Assembly: GCA_002431915.1 (NCBI GenBank) | Contig: DJEP01000108.1 | Coordinates: 1 to 29,842, forward strand | DNA length: 29,842 bases | Source of the DNA: Lachnospiraceae bacterium UBA5895 | Lineage (GTDB): Bacteria > Bacillota > Clostridia > Lachnospirales > Lachnospiraceae | Direction: 5' to 3' | In this document: positions 1 to 7,177 of the stretch, in pieces | Layout of the letters: each line of letters begins with the position of its first letter | Position numbering within the stretch: the first letter of the stretch is position 1 | Program-made: the position numbers and the translations under genes | The notes under the pieces: generated by a model | What the model was told of the DNA's origin: nothing | What the model saw: the letters and a program-made list of their open reading frames with translations, nothing else | The model's database searches: none

Positions 1-96
1 ACCATGTTATTGGGACAGGCAGTTGCCGAGACCACCGGTCTGTACGGTCTGTTGATCGCTATGCTGCTGCTGTTCGTAAAGCCCTTACTTCCCTGA
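1..96 (+). CDS. atpE: ATP synthase F0 subunit c, C-terminal part
   Basis: The window opens inside this gene; 31 codons and the TGA stop are present. The product is the ring-forming c subunit of the membrane F0 rotor. The visible part is the second transmembrane helix, and it holds the ion-binding glutamate in the motif VAETTGLY. A Val two residues before the Glu, a Thr directly after it and a Tyr five residues after it match the pattern of sodium-binding rings (Ilyobacter type) more than the proton type. The glutamine expected on helix 1 lies outside the window. The gene leads directly into atpF. Identification is firm from context and motif; sodium specificity is inference. Confidence 0.93.
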   Translation, partial: TMLLGQAVAETTGLYGLLIAMLLLFVKPLLP

Positions 97-115
97 TTAA
101 ACGAAAGGAATGCGG

Positions 116-664
116 ATGAAAATGATACTATTAACAGAAGGCGAGACCATGTCAAGACTGTTTGACCTGGACTGGCAGCTGCTGGCAGATTCCTGCCTGA
201 TGATCATTGCCATCTTTGTATTGTTCCTGGCACTCAGCTATTTCCTGTTTAATCCGGCGAGAAAGTTCTTAAATGATCGTAAAGAGAAGATCAGAGGAGA
301 ACTGGAAGAAGCTAAGGACAATCAGGAAAAAGCCGCAGAACTGAAAGGGCAGTATGAGGCGAAGCTGAAAGATATCGACAAAGAGGCAGAGGACATCTTA
401 AGTGATGCCAGAAGACGTGCTCTCCAGAACGAGGAGCGCATTGTCGCACAGGCGAAGGAAGAAGCAGGCAGAATCCTGGCAAGAGCACAGGAAGAAGCCA
501 GACTGGAAAAACAGAAAATGTCCGATGAGATCAAACAGGAGATCGTATCCGTGGCATCAGTCATGGCCGGGAAACTGGTGGGAGCTTCCATTGACACCGC
601 CAGACAGAACAGCCTGATCGAAGAGACGCTGAAGGAAATGGGTGAGGATACATGGCAAAATTAG
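116..664 (+). CDS. atpF: ATP synthase F0 subunit b
   Basis: This is the peripheral-stalk b subunit, which links the membrane a subunit to F1. One N-terminal transmembrane helix (around LMIIAIFVLFLALSYFLF) is followed by a long charged coiled coil rich in Glu, Lys, Ala and Arg, as in all b subunits. The start is uncertain. ATG at 116 lies 6 bases after AAAGGA, while ATG at 149 lies 7 bases after AAGG and gives the more usual short N-terminus MSRLFDLDWQL. ATG at 110 sits too close to the ribosome binding site. The 3' end overlaps atpH by 13 bases, which suggests coupled translation. Confidence 0.93.
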   Translation: MKMILLTEGETMSRLFDLDWQLLADSCLMIIAIFVLFLALSYFLFNPARKFLNDRKEKIRGELEEAKDNQEKAAELKGQYEAKLKDIDKEAEDILSDARRRALQNEERIVAQAKEEAGRILARAQEEARLEKQKMSDEIKQEIVSVASVMAGKLVGASIDTARQNSLIEETLKEMGEDTWQN

Positions 665-1200
665 TTTCCAAAGTCTATGGCGAAGCTCTTTTTGAAGCGG
701 CAACCGACCATGGAAATGCGATGCAACTGATGAATGAAACCACCCAGCTGTTGAAGATCCTGGATGAAAATCCGGATTTCGATAAGCTGATGAAGCATCC
801 CGGAATTCCCAAGCAGGAGAAGCTCTCTATGATAGAGAAGATTTTCCGCGGAAGGAGCAGTGATGATCTGACAGAGTTTCTGAAGATCGTGGTGACCAAG
901 GAGCGTTACGGCTCTCTGAGGGCAATTTTTGCGTATTATACCGAACTGGTCAGAGAATCGGAAGGAATGGGAACCGCGTATGTGAGTACCGCAGTGGAAC
1001 TGACACAGGAACAGCGACAGGCAGTGAGAGACAAGCTGCTTGCAACGACCTCCTATCAGTCCTTTGATGTGTATTACCGTGTGGATCCGTCCCTGATCGG
1101 TGGAATGGTGATCCGGGTAGGGGACCGGGTAGTGGACAGCAGTATCCGGACCAAACTCGAAGATATGAAGAAACAATTATTAAATATTCAGCTGGGATGA
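652..1200 (+). CDS. atpH: ATP synthase F1 subunit delta
   Basis: The 182-residue product is the delta subunit that caps F1 and binds the b subunits. Length and the C-terminal pattern (DPSLIGGMVIRVGDRVVDSSI, close to the family signature for the conserved C-terminal strand) fit the family. The ATG sits inside the end of atpF after a GGTGAGG ribosome binding site. Order b-delta-alpha is the standard bacterial operon order. Confidence 0.96.
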   Translation: MAKLVSKVYGEALFEAATDHGNAMQLMNETTQLLKILDENPDFDKLMKHPGIPKQEKLSMIEKIFRGRSSDDLTEFLKIVVTKERYGSLRAIFAYYTELVRESEGMGTAYVSTAVELTQEQRQAVRDKLLATTSYQSFDVYYRVDPSLIGGMVIRVGDRVVDSSIRTKLEDMKKQLLNIQLG

Positions 1201-1228
1201 CCGGCTGAAAGAAAGGTGCGACAGATCC

Positions 1229-2737
1229 ATGAATTTAAGACCAGAAGAAATTAGTTCCGTCATTAAGGAACAGATCGAAAGATATTCTTCCAAACTGGAT
1301 GTCTCCGATGTCGGAACCGTCATCCAGGTAGCGGATGGTATCGCTCGTGTACATGGACTGGAAAATGCCATGCAGGGTGAGCTGTTACAGTTCCCCGGCG
1401 ATGTATATGGCATGGTGCTGAATCTGGAAGAAGATAATGTCGGTGTCGTATTGTTAGGCAGTGCCAGCAATATCGAAGAGGGCGATATCGTCAAGACCAC
1501 CGGACGTGTGGTAGAGGTGCCGGTAGGAGACGCTCTGCTCGGACGAGTAGTGAACTCCTTAGGACAGCCCATTGACGGCAAGGGTCCCATACAGACCGAT
1601 AAATTCCGTAAGATTGAGCGTGTGGCAAGTGGTGTTATCACTCGTAAGAGCGTAGACACGCCGCTCCAGACAGGTATCAAGGCAATCGACTCCATGGTTC
1701 CCATCGGAAGAGGTCAGCGTGAGCTGATCATCGGTGACCGTCAGACAGGTAAGACTGCAATTGCCATCGATACGATCATCAACCAGAAGGGTCAGAATGT
1801 AAAATGTATCTATGTAGCTATCGGTCAGAAAGCATCTACCGTGGCAAATATCGTAAAAACACTGGAGGAGTTCGGCGCTATGGCATATACCACCGTTGTG
1901 GTATCCACGGCAAGTGACCTGGCTCCCTTACAGTATATCGCTCCTTATTCCGGATGTGCCATCGGTGAGGAGTGGATGGAGAACGGAGAAGACGTACTGG
2001 TAGTGTATGATGACCTGAGCAAACATGCTACCGCATACCGTACACTCTCCCTGCTCCTTCGTCGTCCGCCCGGACGTGAAGCATATCCCGGTGACGTATT
2101 CTATCTGCATTCCAGACTGTTAGAGCGTGCAGTCCGCATGAGTGAGGAATACGGCGGAGGTTCCCTGACGGCACTTCCCATCATCGAGACCCAGGCAGGC
2201 GATGTATCCGCATACATCCCTACCAACGTTATTTCCATTACCGATGGACAGATCTATCTGGAGACAGAAATGTTCAACTCCGGTTTCCGTCCTGCGGTTA
2301 ATGCTGGTCTGTCGGTATCCCGAGTAGGTGGTGCGGCACAGATCAAGGCAATGAAGAAGATCGCAGCACCCATCCGTACCGAGCTTGCCCAGTACAGAGA
2401 GCTGGCTAGTTTCGCACAGTTCGGTTCCGAACTGGATGCGGACACCAAAGAGAAGCTGGCACAGGGTGAACGGATCAAGGAAGTGCTGAAGCAGCCTCAG
2501 TATCAGCCCATGCCGGTACAGTATCAGGTTATCATCATCTATGCAGTAACCAAGAGATTCCTGTTAGATGTACCTGTAGAGGATATCACCAGATTCGAGA
2601 AGGAATTCTTCGAGTATCTGGATACCAAGCATCCCGAGATCCCCGCAGCCATCGCTGAGGAAAAAGTGATCTCCGATGAGACGGAAGAGAAGCTTGTGAA
2701 AGCACTGAATGATTTCAAGGCAGAGTTTCTGAAATAA
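1229..2737 (+). CDS. atpA: ATP synthase F1 subunit alpha
   Basis: The 502-residue alpha subunit forms the catalytic hexamer of F1 with beta and carries the non-catalytic nucleotide sites. The P-loop GDRQTGKT is near residues 169-176. Later come the conserved stretch around VVYDDLSKHA and the family signature near PPGREAYPGDVFYLHSRLLE. Length is normal and the frame is intact. An AAAGG ribosome binding site stands upstream of the ATG. It is the third full gene of the atp operon. Confidence 0.98.
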   Translation: MNLRPEEISSVIKEQIERYSSKLDVSDVGTVIQVADGIARVHGLENAMQGELLQFPGDVYGMVLNLEEDNVGVVLLGSASNIEEGDIVKTTGRVVEVPVGDALLGRVVNSLGQPIDGKGPIQTDKFRKIERVASGVITRKSVDTPLQTGIKAIDSMVPIGRGQRELIIGDRQTGKTAIAIDTIINQKGQNVKCIYVAIGQKASTVANIVKTLEEFGAMAYTTVVVSTASDLAPLQYIAPYSGCAIGEEWMENGEDVLVVYDDLSKHATAYRTLSLLLRRPPGREAYPGDVFYLHSRLLERAVRMSEEYGGGSLTALPIIETQAGDVSAYIPTNVISITDGQIYLETEMFNSGFRPAVNAGLSVSRVGGAAQIKAMKKIAAPIRTELAQYRELASFAQFGSELDADTKEKLAQGERIKEVLKQPQYQPMPVQYQVIIIYAVTKRFLLDVPVEDITRFEKEFFEYLDTKHPEIPAAIAEEKVISDETEEKLVKALNDFKAEFLK

Positions 2738-2745
2738 GTGTGTCA

Positions 2746-2760
2746 GCCGTATAATACGGC
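2746..2760 (+). other. Small hairpin in the atpA-atpG gap
   Basis: GCCGTA and TACGGC form a perfect 6-bp stem with a TAA loop, just before the atpG ribosome binding site GAGAGG. There is no T-tract, so it is not a terminator. It may set mRNA stability or translation of atpG. A similar hairpin precedes atpD. Confidence 0.5.
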
Positions 2761-2776
2761 AGAATGAGAGGTAACT

Positions 2777-3637
2777 ATGGCATCAATGCGTGATATCAAG
2801 CGCCGTAAGACCAGCATTCAGGGCACACAGCAGATCACCAAGGCGATGAAGCTGGTATCTACCGTAAAGCTTCAGAGAGCCAGAGCAGGTGCAGAACGTT
2901 CTCAGACGTATTTTGACTGTATGTATGATACCGTAAATAATATCCTGTCCAGGGTAGGGCATCTGGAACACAAGTATCTCGTTCCGGGGGCTTCCCCGAA
3001 AAAGGCGGTCATTGTCATCACCTCCAACCGAGGTCTGGCAGGCGGCTACAACTCCAACGTAGCCAAACTGATCACCGGACAGGAAGACTGGAAGACAGAA
3101 GATGTAGTGGTCTATGCCATCGGTAATAAGGGCAGAGAGATCCTGGAGCGGAAGGGATATACTGTGAAGGAATCCTATCCGGAAGTCATCGAGGAGCCCG
3201 CATATGCCGAAGCTATGCTTCTGTCTGACAAACTGCTGACATCATTTGCAGCCGGAGAGATCGGTGAGATTTATCTGGCATATACACATTTTAAGAACAC
3301 GGTGAGCCACGAGCCGAAGCTGTTAAAGCTTCTGCCGGTGGAGTATGACGCAGAGGCGAAAGCTCCCACAGAGGGTGCGGACGCGCTGATGAATTTCGAG
3401 CCGGAAGATGTGGAAGCACTGGATATGATCATACCGAAATATATTTCCAGTCTGATCTATGGTGCACTGATGGAAGCGGCAGCCAGTGAGAACGGTGCCC
3501 GTATGCAGGCCATGGATAATGCCACCAGCAATGCGGAGGACATGATCAGTGATCTGTCACTGAAGTATAACCGCGCAAGACAGGGAAGCATTACCCAGGA
3601 GCTTACAGAGATCATTGCAGGCGCAGAGGCGCTTTAA
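2777..3637 (+). CDS. atpG: ATP synthase F1 subunit gamma
   Basis: The gamma subunit is the central rotating shaft of F1. The 286-residue product starts with the typical MASMRDIKRRKTSIQGTQQI helix (ITKAMKLV follows) and ends with the paired C-terminal helix carrying MQAMDNATSNAEDMI, the family signature. The start follows GAGAGG at a good distance. Frame and length are normal. Confidence 0.97.
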   Translation: MASMRDIKRRKTSIQGTQQITKAMKLVSTVKLQRARAGAERSQTYFDCMYDTVNNILSRVGHLEHKYLVPGASPKKAVIVITSNRGLAGGYNSNVAKLITGQEDWKTEDVVVYAIGNKGREILERKGYTVKESYPEVIEEPAYAEAMLLSDKLLTSFAAGEIGEIYLAYTHFKNTVSHEPKLLKLLPVEYDAEAKAPTEGADALMNFEPEDVEALDMIIPKYISSLIYGALMEAAASENGARMQAMDNATSNAEDMISDLSLKYNRARQGSITQELTEIIAGAEAL

Positions 3638-3648
3638 TTATTGGAACA

Positions 3649-3665
3649 TGCCCGCATAGCGGGCA
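3649..3665 (+). other. Small hairpin in the atpG-atpD gap
   Basis: TGCCCGC and GCGGGCA form a 7-bp GC-rich stem with an ATA loop, ending six bases before the GAGG ribosome binding site of atpD. No T-tract follows. Its position matches that of the hairpin before atpG. Confidence 0.5.
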
Positions 3666-3679
3666 GGAAAGAGGTAGAA

Positions 3680-5074
3680 ATGGCAGGAGAGAATAAAGGA
3701 AGGATCACCCAGGTCATCGGTGCCGTACTGGATGTACGATTCGATGAAGGGAAACTTCCCGAGATCAATGACGCGATCCGCATCCCTACCAGAGATGGAG
3801 GAGAACTGGTAGTAGAAGTCTCCCAGCATTTGGGTGATGATACTGTCAGATGTATCGCCATGGGTACTACCGACGGACTTGTAAGAGGAATGGAGGCAAT
3901 CGCCACCGGATCTCCCATCTCCGTACCGGTAGGAGAGAATACCCTGGGCAGAATATTTAATGTACTGGGTCAGCCCATTGATAACAAGCCGGTACCGGAT
4001 GGAGTGTCTTACGAGTCCATTCATCGTGCCGCACCCAGCTTCGCAGAACAGTCTACGGACACGGAGCTGCTGGAGACCGGTATCAAGGTCGTTGACCTGC
4101 TCTGTCCTTATCAGAAGGGTGGTAAGATCGGTCTGTTCGGCGGTGCCGGAGTAGGTAAGACTGTACTGATCCAGGAGCTGATCCGTAATATCGCAACCGA
4201 GCACGGCGGATATTCCGTATTCACCGGTGTAGGTGAGCGTACCCGTGAGGGTAACGACCTGTATCATGAGATGCAGGAATCCGGTGTATTGGATAAGACC
4301 ACCATGGTATTCGGACAGATGAACGAGCCCCCCGGAGCGAGAATGAGAGTCGGCCTGACCGGACTGACCATGGCAGAGTACTTCCGCGATAAGGGCGGAA
4401 AGGATGTGCTGCTGTTCATCGACAACATTTTCCGTTTTACCCAGGCAGGAAGTGAGGTATCCGCACTGTTGGGCCGTATGCCTTCCGCAGTAGGATACCA
4501 ACCTACATTACAGACAGAGATGGGTGCGCTTCAGGAGCGTATTACATCCACCAAGAACGGATCCATTACTTCCGTACAGGCAGTATATGTGCCTGCGGAT
4601 GACCTGACAGACCCGGCACCCGCGACTACGTTCGCACATCTGGATGCCACCACGGTTCTGTCCCGTTCTATCGTAGAACTGGGAATCTATCCCGCAGTAG
4701 ATCCTCTGGAGTCCACATCCCGTATTCTGGATCCCAGAATCGTAGGTAAGGAACATTATGAGACTGCCCGCGGTGTACAGGAGATTCTGCAGAGATATAA
4801 GGAATTACAGGATATTATTGCCATTCTCGGTATGGATGAACTTTCTGAGGAAGACAAACTGGTAGTATCCCGTGCCCGTAAGATCCAGAGATTCCTGTCC
4901 CAGCCGTTCTTCGTGGCAGGACAGTTCACCGGTCTGGAAGGAAAATACGTACCTATCAGCGAGACCATCCGCGGATTCCGTGAGATTCTGGACGGCAAGC
5001 ATGATGATATTCCGGAGAGCTACTTCCTGAATGCCGGAAGCATCGATGATGTACTGGCAAAGGTTCATGCATAG
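3680..5074 (+). CDS. atpD: ATP synthase F1 subunit beta
   Basis: The catalytic beta subunit, 464 residues. Visible motifs are the P-loop GGAGVGKT (about residues 154-161), GERTREGND with the catalytic glutamate (about 182-190), the region around ALLGRMPSAVGYQPTL, and the DELSEED loop that contacts gamma. The ATG at 3680 is chosen because GAGG lies 5 bases before it. An in-frame TTG at 3641 would add 13 unfamiliar residues and would place the hairpin inside the gene. Confidence 0.98.
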   Translation: MAGENKGRITQVIGAVLDVRFDEGKLPEINDAIRIPTRDGGELVVEVSQHLGDDTVRCIAMGTTDGLVRGMEAIATGSPISVPVGENTLGRIFNVLGQPIDNKPVPDGVSYESIHRAAPSFAEQSTDTELLETGIKVVDLLCPYQKGGKIGLFGGAGVGKTVLIQELIRNIATEHGGYSVFTGVGERTREGNDLYHEMQESGVLDKTTMVFGQMNEPPGARMRVGLTGLTMAEYFRDKGGKDVLLFIDNIFRFTQAGSEVSALLGRMPSAVGYQPTLQTEMGALQERITSTKNGSITSVQAVYVPADDLTDPAPATTFAHLDATTVLSRSIVELGIYPAVDPLESTSRILDPRIVGKEHYETARGVQEILQRYKELQDIIAILGMDELSEEDKLVVSRARKIQRFLSQPFFVAGQFTGLEGKYVPISETIRGFREILDGKHDDIPESYFLNAGSIDDVLAKVHA

Positions 5075-5094
5075 CATGAGAGGGGAGTACAGAT

Positions 5095-5496
5095 ATGGCA
5101 GATAAAGATTTTCAACTTCGTATCATAACCCCGGAAAGAGTATTCTATGAGGGAACTGTGGATATGGTAGAATTCAATACCACGGAAGGACAGATCGGTG
5201 TCCTTCCGGGACACATTCCCCTGACGGTGATCGTGAAGCCGGGTATCCTGCATATTACGGAGAAGGACGGAGAGAAGGAGGCGGCATTGCACTCCGGATT
5301 CGCCGAGATCCTTCCCGAAGGGGTTACCATTCTGGCAGAGATCATCGAATGGCCCAATGAGATCGATGAGAACCGTGCGGAGGCAGCATTGCACCGTGCG
5401 GAAGAGAGACTGCGCAGCAAGACACCGGAGACGGATATTGCCAGAGCAGAGACGGCATTGCAGAGAGCAATGGCGAGAATTCAGGTGTTGCGATAA
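5095..5496 (+). CDS. atpC: ATP synthase F1 subunit epsilon
   Basis: The epsilon subunit binds gamma and the c-ring and can inhibit ATP hydrolysis. The 133-residue product has the N-terminal beta sandwich (FQLRIITPERVFYEGTVDMV, with GQIGVLPGHIPL) followed by the two-helix C-terminal domain (ENRAEAALHRAEERL and onward). It is the last gene of the operon; its stop codon lies inside the loop of the terminator. Confidence 0.96.
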   Translation: MADKDFQLRIITPERVFYEGTVDMVEFNTTEGQIGVLPGHIPLTVIVKPGILHITEKDGEKEAALHSGFAEILPEGVTILAEIIEWPNEIDENRAEAALHRAEERLRSKTPETDIARAETALQRAMARIQVLR

Positions 5497-5516
5497 TTTT
5501 CGCAACACCTGTTTTT
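5482..5516 (+). terminator. Rho-independent terminator of the atp operon
   Basis: CAGGTGTTGCG and CGCAACACCTG form a perfect 11-bp stem with an 8-base loop, followed by five T. The stem begins inside atpC and the stop codon is in the loop. Confidence 0.95.
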
Positions 5517-5570
5517 CACTTTATGGGAAATACGTGCATATTCTATAAAAAAGCATAGGGCGTAAAAAAT

Positions 5571-5915
5571 ATGGTATCACGACCGTTTTTTATGACACTT
5601 CCGGGATATCCGGGGAGGATGGATGAGAATGAGCTCCTCAGTGATCTGGAATATTTACAGCAGACTTATCCCGGAGAGGTAAGACGCTGTCAGCGCAGAA
5701 TTGCGGAAATATTGGACAAATACGATTATGAAGGAAGCATGATCTACGATGAATATCCGGACAGATTAAGTCTGCACCGGGTAGCCGATACCATCGGTAC
5801 GATTTTGGAACAGGAATCGGAAAAGATATCCAGTGATCTGATCCAGGTGCTGGTGTGTGATGAGATTTACAAAAGGAGACATGGAGGAAGACGCGGAATG
5901 ATTGCGCTTTTATAG
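5571..5915 (+). CDS. Small conserved protein of unknown function
   Basis: The 114-residue product is soluble, acidic in the middle and basic at its end (KRRHGGRRG). It has no signal peptide or membrane helix. The patterns FFMTLPGYPGRMDENEL and YEGSMIYDEYPDR resemble a small uncharacterised protein I recall from other Lachnospiraceae; I know of no function. The start at 5571 is preferred because those relatives begin the same way, though only a weak AGGG stands 10 bases upstream. ATG at 5619 is an alternative but touches its GGGGAGG directly. The gene lies between the atp terminator and the methyltransferase promoter. Confidence 0.75.
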   Translation: MVSRPFFMTLPGYPGRMDENELLSDLEYLQQTYPGEVRRCQRRIAEILDKYDYEGSMIYDEYPDRLSLHRVADTIGTILEQESEKISSDLIQVLVCDEIYKRRHGGRRGMIALL

Positions 5916-5931
5916 GAAAGCGTGCTATAAT
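5902..5931 (+). promoter_or_regulatory. Promoter for the methyltransferase gene
   Basis: TTGCGC (5902-5907), an 18-base spacer and TATAAT (5926-5931), preceded by TGC as an extended -10. It overlaps the last codons of the gene before it. Confidence 0.65.
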
Positions 5932-5995
5932 GAGGCGGAATCGCCATGCACAGGGCGGTGGATTATCGCAAAAACATTTGAAAACAGGATAAACC

Positions 5996-7177
5996 ATGGA
6001 AGAACTGAAAATACTTTTACAGAAAATTTTGAATAAAGATCTGCAGCAGATCATCCTGAGCAACAGCCGTCAGCCGGAACAGCTCCAGAAGGTGAAGATC
6101 CGTCCGGTACTGATCCGCGGCAAGCTGTTGTTTCAGGAGACTGCCTACAGAGGAACCCAGGTATTTCACGAGAATTTTCCAGCAGAACAGATGACTGACC
6201 GGATCGGCACCGCCTTACAGGAGCAGTTCCGGCAGGGAGAATTCACTGCGAAGAGACTGAAAGCCACGGCATTGATCAGTAAAAAAGGGAAACTGACACT
6301 GAAGATAAAAAACAGTGGAAATACTTTGAGTACCGGGATGGACGAAGTCTCCGGACAGGAGGATCTCCAGGCACTTTCCCATAACCGCACCAAGCATTAT
6401 ATCTTAGAGGAAGGAAAGCCTGTGGATTTCCTGGTGGGACTGGGTGTGCAGACACCAGACGGCCGTGTGACGAAGGCGAGATTCGATAAATTCCGCCAGA
6501 TCAACCGTTATCTGGAATTCATCGAGGATGTGATGGACGAGCTGCCCGAGGACCGGATGATTCGTATTATTGATTTTGGCTGCGGCAAATCTTACCTTAC
6601 TTTTGCTATGTATTACTATCTGCACGAATTACAGCATAGAGATATTCAGGTGACCGGACTGGATCTGAAGACCGATGTGATCCGGCACTGCAATGAACTG
6701 GCGGAGAAACTGGGCTATGACAGATTGAAATTTGAGCGGGGAGACATCAGTACCTATGAGGGAACGGATGTGGCGGATATGGTAGTGACGCTGCATGCCT
6801 GTGACCTGGCGACGGATTATGCCCTGGACAAAGCGGTAAAATGGGGAGCCCGGGTCATCCTGGCGGTCCCCTGCTGTCAGCATGAACTGAACAGGCAGAT
6901 CCAGTGTGACTCCCTGAAGCCGGTACTGAAATACGGGATCATCAAGGAACGTATCGCGGCACTGCTTACGGATGCCCTCAGAGCGAATCTTTTGGAACAA
7001 CAGGGATACGAGACACAGATCCTGGAATTCATCGACATGGAACATACCCCGAAGAACCTGTTGATCCGTGCGGTGAAAAAGGGCAGCATGCGCCCGAAGC
7101 ACAGCGCGGACATCAGGGCGGTGGAGGAACTGTTGCACGTGGCACCGACACTGGACAAACTGCTGAATAATAAATGA
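5996..7177 (+). CDS. Class I SAM-dependent methyltransferase
   Basis: The 393-residue product has an N-terminal region of about 170 residues without a recognised motif and then a Rossmann-type methyltransferase domain. SAM motif I is DFGCGKSYLTF (about residues 192-202), an acidic residue follows in VTGLDLKTD, and a later motif is TLHACDLATDYAL. The segment VPCCQHELN near residues 291-299 is typical of the group resembling Pfam Methyltransf_32. The substrate is unknown; RNA or protein are both possible. The stop overlaps the next start (ATGA), so the two genes are probably translated together. Confidence 0.85.
   Translation: MEELKILLQKILNKDLQQIILSNSRQPEQLQKVKIRPVLIRGKLLFQETAYRGTQVFHENFPAEQMTDRIGTALQEQFRQGEFTAKRLKATALISKKGKLTLKIKNSGNTLSTGMDEVSGQEDLQALSHNRTKHYILEEGKPVDFLVGLGVQTPDGRVTKARFDKFRQINRYLEFIEDVMDELPEDRMIRIIDFGCGKSYLTFAMYYYLHELQHRDIQVTGLDLKTDVIRHCNELAEKLGYDRLKFERGDISTYEGTDVADMVVTLHACDLATDYALDKAVKWGARVILAVPCCQHELNRQIQCDSLKPVLKYGIIKERIAALLTDALRANLLEQQGYETQILEFIDMEHTPKNLLIRAVKKGSMRPKHSADIRAVEELLHVAPTLDKLLNNK

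Noticed and set aside
3641..3679. Longer atpD from TTG 3641
   Set aside because: No ribosome binding site, and it would include the hairpin; ATG 3680 has GAGG at 5 bases and gives the normal N-terminus.
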